DNA of 64,000 nucleotides from Zygnema cylindricum (taxonomy: Eukaryota; Streptophyta; Zygnematophyceae; Zygnematales; Zygnemataceae). A program made the translations under genes and the position numbers. Below, piece by piece: positions 57,606-64,000 of this stretch; position 1 is the first letter of the stretch, and every line of letters starts with the position of its first letter. Under the pieces are notes generated by a model. The model saw nothing but the letters and a program-made list of their open reading frames with translations, did not search any database and had not been told where the DNA came from. Location: contig JBBHKE010001101.1 of the NCBI GenBank assembly GCA_037447655.1, positions 87,306 through 151,305 of the forward strand. Direction: 5' to 3'.

Positions 57606-58392
57606 GCGTCAGACTACGTTACTTTTCCTTTCCTTAAAACTTTCTTCCTTCCTTCAATCCGCCGAAACCTTCCGTACCAATTTCCTGCCAAAGAGCAAAC
57701 TATCCGTACAGTTTCAAATACTGTGCCAGGACGTACTGTATCTTCTACGATCTGACGTGCCGTCAACTTTTTGTGCAACGTGTCAGTTTCCGGATGGCAG
57801 TTTGCAGCAGCGGAGACTTTATTGGAAGCCCGTACTCTTCCACGTGAAAACCTAGCCGTGTGGAAGTAGCTCATTTGACGGCTGTCAACCCATTTTGACG
57901 GTCAGAGACATGGAATAACCGACACAAACTGTGTACGGTGGAGGAGGAAATTCCTACTTTTAGAATTTGCGCGGAAATTTCGTCACACGAAAATTTCCGT
58001 GGAGCACGTTTGAGCCGCTTGTTTCCAAAGGAGCTTTGCGCCTGCCGAGTCACCACGTGTCATACTGCTGTGCGTCCACGATTCGAAGATGCTTCCGATG
58101 CCGTCTATTCAGCTAAGATTCACGTGGCTAGTAATTTAGCCCTCGATATCTTTCCGTATGTGTACCACTCTGTAGCATGTACTTTAGTACAGATGATTGT
58201 ACGTTAGTACCTTTCCATACAGTACCTCCGTACGGCAGCATTCCCTCCAATTTTTCCAGAGTTTCACTGTTTCCTTTTCAAGTTCAAATCTCCCAGATGG
58301 AGTTTATTGGAAGGTCAGTCTGTGAACAAACAAATGCACCTAGTTGAGTTACTACTGGAAGTGAAGAAGCCATAGTTTTCTGTCAAAACTTT
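57115..58392. promoter_or_regulatory. Divergent promoter region between the ABCI and flavoprotein genes
   Basis: About 1.28 kb separate the two start codons. The ABCI side (57120-57610) is a long CT-rich tract, that is GAGA-rich on the coding strand, as in many plant 5' leaders. The remainder carries four CACGTG G-box cores at 57533-57538, 57841-57846, 58054-58059 and 58121-58126; the first and third are in ACACGTGG/CCACGTGT contexts. G-boxes bind bZIP and bHLH factors, including light- and ABA-related ones, which would fit a plastid gene on the right. Regulation itself is inferred. Confidence 0.55.
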
Positions 58393-61300
58393 ATGCAAAT
58401 GGCATCTTGCTGTGCTCTCTTACCTACAGTCTATGGTCGCTCCGTACGTTCTTCTTCACGTCCGTACAATGACAATGTAAGAAGAGATTCTTCATCTTTC
58501 CTAAGCCATTGCTGGAAAGAAACATTTCCAAGGTTTATTCTCAAGAATGTCAGCTGTAAAAAAGGTTATCATGGAAGGGAAATGGATGGACGTAACAGAG
58601 GACTTAACGTTTCTGCTTCTGCGGATGTCGAGAAGTCAAGTGATAAAATTACAGAGGGAAAAAGGAAAAAAGTGGTCGTAGTTGGAGCTGGATGGGCAGG
58701 ACTTGGAGCAGCTCACCATCTCTCAAATCAGGTGTGTTTTTAAAAAAATTTGTTTGAATGTTAACTATTTTCTGGAAGTTTATTTTTGGCTGTTTACAGT
58801 TTCTTTCCATATTTTGTACAATGCTGCCATACACTTTGCGAGTGGTTTGAATGTTTGAAGAAAAAGGTTGCAATGGATCCAAGTTACATTTTGGATTTTT
58901 CCAAGTGGACGAGATTGTCTTTTGGTTTTTTATGCGTGAGCATTTCCGTCTGATTTGTCCAGCTGTTCGCGGAAGAATTTTTAAATTAATATTTACGAGG
59001 ATGCTCAATTGCAGCCTATTTTATTTTTCACTATTGCAAGATACATTTTTTCCAGAACGAGAAAAACAGTCAGTTGTTGTCAATTGTTGTCATATTCCTT
59101 CTATCGTTCTGCAGCTCTCTTTTGTCAATTTTTCCTTAAACTTTTCATGCTTTATCTTCTTTTGAGAATTGTGTGAAAGGGCCATCAAACGTTGTAAACT
59201 TGTCTGATCTATAACAAAAAAAAGTGCAATTGCTTCAATAATTCATGGCTTCTTAAAATAACAATCATGATTTCCAAATGTTTTTTCAAAATTTATTTTT
59301 ACAAGTGATTCTCTGTAACTGGATTGACTTCCATCAGTAATTAAATGGTCCTTGTAACGTGAAACCATAAGCTAAAAATTGACACATTATAAATATGTAT
59401 GTGAAGTTTAAATGTCCAATACCCGTTTAAATGCATACATGAATTGGTATGCATTATCCTGTTTTCTTCATTTATATCTAGTAATCCACCCACACCATTA
59501 CTGTGAACCGTGGAGCTATCAAAATTTTCTCAAATTTTTAAGCTATTTCACTTATTTGTCAACCGTTAAAACAAAAGGAGATTTTTGAAAAAAACTGAGA
59601 AACAGAACTGAAATGGAACTTGAAACCGTAACTAAAACTGTAACTAAAATTGTAACTAAAATTGTAACTAAAATTGTAACTGAAACGGAACTAAAAGTGT
59701 AAGTGCTGTTTTCCAGGGTTTTGATGTGACTCTACTTGAGGCTGGGAAAAATCCAGGAGGCCTGGTGGCTGGCTGGAAGAGTGATTCCGGAAAATCGGTT
59801 GAAGTTGGAATTCATGGTGAGGTTTTCGTCAAATATGGTTTGGAATCGCTTTTCAAAAATAAAATTGAGGCATTAAAAAATGTTAAAAAAACAGACATTA
59901 GATTTTGTTTTTTTGTTTTTTTGAATTGTTTTTCCTCTGTTTTTCCCTCATTTCTGGAGTATCCTGTATTCGATTCCCTCTGGAAATAAAGCACAAGTTG
60001 CAATTCCAAACTTGGAAAATTGTATATTTTTTTTCTTTTCACTTCCTGTTTGCTTGATTTGTTGGTTTTCGTTTTTTTTTATAAATCTTAATGACCACTC
60101 TTGCTATATCTCATATCAAAACTAGTAGGTTTTGTTCTAAAGTTCTTATTGAATACGGCAATAGAGGAGGGATTCCCACTATCTCATGTTTGCGAAAAAT
60201 GAGAAAGGCAAAAAATCATCGCAATTCTTGAAAGAAGCTCAATTACTTGTTTCTACACTAGTTAGTGTGGTCCACAATAATGACACGGCCAATTTCTACA
60301 TCCTTATCAAATATTTATGGGGAAATTTCAATTCTTGACTCTAATTTAGAGCAAACAAATTTTTGATTTTCAGTCTATTTTTGATTCAAAACTTGTGGAT
60401 ACAAAATATTGAAAATTTTCAGTATCAGTCGGGAGAAAGGAAAAAAAGATCTGAAATGATTTGTGTGGCCGATGGGATGGAAATCAAAACAGGATTCTGG
60501 TACCCGTATAGAAATATCTTTTCATTAACAGACGAGCTTGGACTTGAACCCTTCACAAATTGGACAAAGTCATCTCAGTATTCTCCTTTTGGACTTGATT
60601 TTCTTTGCCGTTTCCACATGCCTCTCTCCATTTCTTTCTTCTTACAAATTTCCATTTTTCTCTCCTTCCTGTAGGTTGAATCCCCTATTTTTCAAGATAT
60701 GCCTCGACTTCCAAGCCCACTTGGTACCTTTGTCTGGACTCAGGTTAAACATTTTTTTTTACAAGACTTTTAGTCGGGATAATGTTCACGCTTTGGGCGC
60801 CATCATGTTTTGTTCCATCTGAGCAAATAACGGCGTCAATCATATTTATGTTATTTATAGTTTTACCGTGTCCCTTAGTTTTTGTTTATTTTTGTTCAAA
60901 TCTCACACTTGTTGTGGAAATTTCTCCCTCTCTCCCCACTACTAATGTGGCTCTTGTTAACAAGTTTGTGATTGTTTATATCAATGCCAATCCACACTGT
61001 TTTTGACCAGTCTCACAGATGTTTCAATAACAATTATTCATTCTTTTCTACTCAGCAAATTTGACATTATTAATGGAGTTAATTTACAATTAGTGTCGAT
61101 TGCACCAGGGATAGTGAATATAGTGTAGCTTTAATGTGAAGGCTATTTTCCTTGATGCTTTTATTCTTTTGGTAGATGGAGGATTCACGGTTTTAAAAGA
61201 ATTACGAAATTTTCGGTTCTGTGTGTGCAGTTTAAACGATTACCGTTAGCTGATCGTCTCACAGCTCTACCTCTCATGTATGCGGGTTGGTCCTCTCTCA

Positions 61301-63508
61301 CTCTCTCCTCTCCCTTCTCTCTTCTCTCTCACTTGGCCAAAAAATATTGTTTGGTCAGGAATGTCATGCAGAATGTTTCCTTTGAAAACTTTCTGAAATT
61401 TCTATGGATGACAGTTTTAATAATATGTAACAAGTCGACTTTTGACTTGTTTGGAGCGAGCAAGAGGGAAATGTGAATGAACAAAAGCTAATACATTTAT
61501 AATGCTACTACAGTATTTAGACATGGAAGGAAAGAATGCTCAAAAATGTGTATGATTTATGTTGAAGGTAGGTCATAAGTACAGGGTTTCATTTTGAACT
61601 TGATTTCTTGTCGTTTTTTGATTTTGTCTTTTGTTTCTTTTGCTTTGGGAGCAGTGGTAGATTTCGATAACAGTCACGATGCATGGCAGCGCTATGATAA
61701 GTGTACGGTATTACCTTTCAAACTCCTCCCTCGCCCTCCGCCTCCCTCTTGCCCCTCCCTTATGTTTGAAAACCCTTTTCTTTTCCCAAATAACCTTCCC
61801 TCGATTATCGAAACTGTCTCAAAATGATGTTGTAATTTTAATGTGCAAAGTTGCATTTAAGAACCTCTTCATCAAGCCACCCTGCTTTTCCCTATCATTT
61901 CAGTCCACTATTTATGAATTCAAGTCTTAAAAAATGTCATAAAAATATGATTGTATGTTATATATATGTTGGCCATTTCTATTCCCGTTTCTGTTAACCG
62001 TTTCTCTTCTCAGTCTGTTCCCGTTTTTGTTCCTGTGCTTCTTCCCCTTCATATTCCCCTTCCTCTTTCACCCTCTTTTCACCCTTCCCCTTCCCCTTTC
62101 CCTTCCCTGTCCTTCCCCTTTTCCTCCCCGTCCCCCTTCACCTTCTCCTCCATTCCTTTGTTTGTTCTGGTTCATCGGTTGTCCTTTTGTCGGCTTCTAT
62201 TTGATTAATTTTCCCTTCGTCTGTTTTTCTTTCATTAATGGCGTTTATTCGTTTCTGTTTCATTAATCATCTGCACATTCATTTCTGTTTGATTGATTGT
62301 CCGTTCATTTATTTATAATTCGTCAATCGTCCATTCATTCATTTCTATTTCGTTCACTCATATCTGTTTCATTAATCTTTCATTCATTCATTCGTACATC
62401 ATCAATCTTCCCTTTCGTCTCGTCCGTTTCGTTTCTGTTCCCGTTACCGTCCCCGTCACCGATCCTGTCACAGATCCCGTTCCTGTTCCCGTACCCGTTT
62501 CTGTTCTCGTCCACGTCCCCGTCCCTGCTCCTGTTTCCCTCACCGTTCCCGTCACTGTTTCTGTTTGCCGCTACCGTTTCCGTTTACCGTTACAGTTAGC
62601 GTTAGCGTTTCCGCTGTGCAGTGACGGCGCGGGAGCTGTTCAAGCAGTACGGCTGCAGCGAGCGCGTGTACCGCGAGGCCTTCAACCCCATGCTGTTGGT
62701 CGGCCTATTCGCGCCTGGGGAGCAGTGCAGCGCAGCCGCAGCGCTAGGCATGCTGTACTACTTCATATTGGCGCACCAGGTGGGGTGAGGGAGAGGGGGA
62801 GGGGGGAGGAGGAGGGGGGAGGAGGGGTGGGGATAGTTAAAGGAGATTGTAGGAAGTGTGTTGGAGGTGGTGGGGGGCAGGGGGAAAGGGGGAAAGGGAG
62901 TGGGAGGGAGGGAGAGAGGAAAAATATTCAAAATGGTTGTTGGAAGTTTATTCAGGCGAGAGAGGCGGAGACAGAGAGAGGGAGGGGAAAAGGGAGAGGG
63001 AGGGTGGGAAGGAGGAAGGGAGAATATTCAAGTGGATCGTAGAAGTGCATTACAGGTGCGAGAGAGAATTCCAATTTATTGTATGTAGTGTATTGTGTTT
63101 TTTGAACATATGAAAGTAATGTGTCAACGACTTACATTGTGTTATCATTTGATCTTTCATCATTATTATTTGAGTTTTTGACTAGAGGTTTTGGTCTTTT
63201 TTTTTCGCCCTTTTTTCTCCTCTTTTCTCCCCTCCCCTTTTTTTTGTCCCATGGTTGATAAATTGACAGCCGGATTTCGACGTGGTTTGGTGCCGGGGAA
63301 CTGTCGGAGATGAAATTTTTAGTCCCTGGGTCGAGAAAATTAAAAAACAAGGGGGTACATTTTTGGCGAATAAAAGGGTCACCGATTTGGTAGAGGATAG
63401 TTCCTCCGGAAAAATCACAGGAGTAAAATGTGGGGATGAGATTTTTGACGCCGATGCTGTTGTATTTTCCGTTGGGATTAACGGAATGCAACGGATTGTA
63501 GAGAACAG
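58393..63508 (+). CDS. Plastid FAD-dependent amine oxidase/carotenoid-desaturase-like protein, partial at window end
   Basis: Starts at ATG 58393 with a Ser/Arg-rich transit-peptide-like leader. Exons seen are 58393-58731, 59717-59816, 60493 to about 60600, 60675-60743, 61231-61285, 61655-61702, 62622-62779 and 63270-63508; the gene continues beyond the window. The FAD-binding motif is VVVVGAGWAGLGAAHHL at the end of exon 1, continued by GFDVTLLEAGKNPGGLVAGW. Then come FWYPYRNIFSLTDELGLEPF, FQDMPRLPSPLGTFVWTQ, LADRLTALPLMYA, TARELFKQYGCSERVYREAF, LLVGLFAPGEQCSAAAALGM and DFDVVWCRGTVGDEIFSPWV. This order fits the phytoene-desaturase/zeta-carotene-desaturase superfamily and looks closest to the cyanobacterial CrtU/CruE type from memory. 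The substrate is not known. The exon 3 donor is unresolved: no GT fits the phase needed by exon 4. Confidence 0.8.
59625..59702. repeat. 12-bp tandem repeat in flavoprotein intron 1
   Basis: About six units of TAACTAAAATTG with small changes, ending 15 bp before exon 2. A simple repeat, probably length-variable. Confidence 0.85.
62425..62610. repeat. CCCGTT-type hexamer repeats in flavoprotein intron 6
   Basis: Irregular tandem units such as CCCGTT, CCCGTA, CCCGTC and TTCTGTTC directly before exon 7. They continue a run of TTCATT/TTTCTGTT repeats from about 62220. The open frames over this region are artefacts of the repeat. Confidence 0.8.
62780..63020. repeat. GGGAGG polypurine tract in flavoprotein intron 7
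   Basis: Purine-rich DNA of GGGGAGG, GGAGGAGG and GGGAAAGG units directly after the exon 7 donor, with two related units around AAATATTCAAATGG (62925) and AATATTCAAGTGG (63022). Confidence 0.8.
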
Positions 63509-64000
63509 GTATGTTCCTGAACGAGTTTGTGTTTTTTCTTTTTATTTTGTACTTTTTTCTGTTTCTTTATTTTATTCTCTGTCGAAATGAAGGGAATGCA
63601 GTGAATTTAGAGAGCAGGCATGTATGTAACAGAATCAAGTTACATTTTTTTGCGTTTTTTTTTTATTTGTCTTTTTTTTTTGTATTTGTCTTTGTACTTG
63701 TTCTTGAGAGGTTTATCTGATGGGCAATGAAAATTTTGTGATAGTTGGAGGTAGAAAACTGAAAGGTAAACATATGGAGTATGGAGAATTCTGGCAGTTT
63801 TTTTGCAAGGATTTGGAGTTTTCCAAAAAAGAACTTGATAGTGTTTTAAAAGTAACGGGTAGTCTATTTGGAGAGTTCTTGTTCATGTTTCTGTTTATGT
63901 TTTTTTTTTCTGTTTATTTTTTTTTTGCGTTTTTTTACATTGAACTAAGACAATGTATGTACGGACGAGAGATTTAAGTGACGTAAGGGAAGTAAAGCTG
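63509..64000. other. Intron of the flavoprotein gene up to the window end
   Basis: T-rich intron-like sequence after the exon 8 donor (AACAG followed by GTATG). I see no further exon with resemblance to the family before the end. Confidence 0.6.

Noticed and set aside
62293-63042. 249-residue frame with Val-Pro repeats
   Set aside because: It arises from the hexamer and polypurine repeats around flavoprotein exon 7; the exon itself is read in another frame.

Overview
This window looks like nuclear DNA of a land plant or a close streptophyte relative. It is AT-rich, its genes are split by many GT-AG introns, it is full of Ty1/copia LTR retrotransposons and small inverted-repeat transposons, and it carries plant gene families: a GT37 fucosyltransferase, a plastid-targeted small protein, a soluble ABCI-type ATPase, a DUR3 urea-transporter exon and a plastid carotenoid-desaturase-like flavoprotein. 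The species cannot be told from the sequence.

Left part (1 to about 24 kb): a nest of decayed copia elements. Element A (minus strand) was hit by two other complete elements only 117 bp apart. B (minus, 2790-8524) has target duplications AGATT/AGATT. C (plus, 8647-14218) has CTATC/CAATC. Element D (plus, about 16.56-21.65 kb) belongs to A's family and carries a solo LTR (19963-21024). Element E (minus, 22.6-24.0 kb) is a gag fragment with a conventional primer-binding site. In B, C and the solo LTR the LTR ends in CAACA and itself holds the Gag start codon, always in the same reading phase. In B and C, and also in A, the coding frame runs straight through a primer-binding site that matches the anticodon region of initiator tRNA-Met, as in Drosophila copia. 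This is the most unusual system seen here.

Middle (24-42 kb): intergenic sequence with two MITE families, then a ten-exon fucosyltransferase gene (26292-37692, plus) whose exon phases all agree. One MITE family is hAT-like, with 17-bp termini and, in four copies, perfect 8-bp target duplications. It clusters at 38.6-42.1 kb, immediately upstream of the next gene.

Right part (42-64 kb): a three-exon gene for a 164-residue protein with a transit-peptide-like start (42321-45097, plus). Then about 7 kb with no convincing gene but a tRNA-like 73-mer at 47570. Then a complete six-exon ABCI-type ATPase gene on the minus strand (52468-57114). Its first intron holds a near-identical 650-bp duplication around a lone DUR3-like exon. 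A 1.3-kb divergent promoter region with four CACGTG motifs separates it from a plus-strand, plastid-targeted FAD-dependent oxidoreductase gene (from 58393) that runs off the window end. The cellular genes do not form an operon or an obvious pathway; each is an independent nuclear gene.
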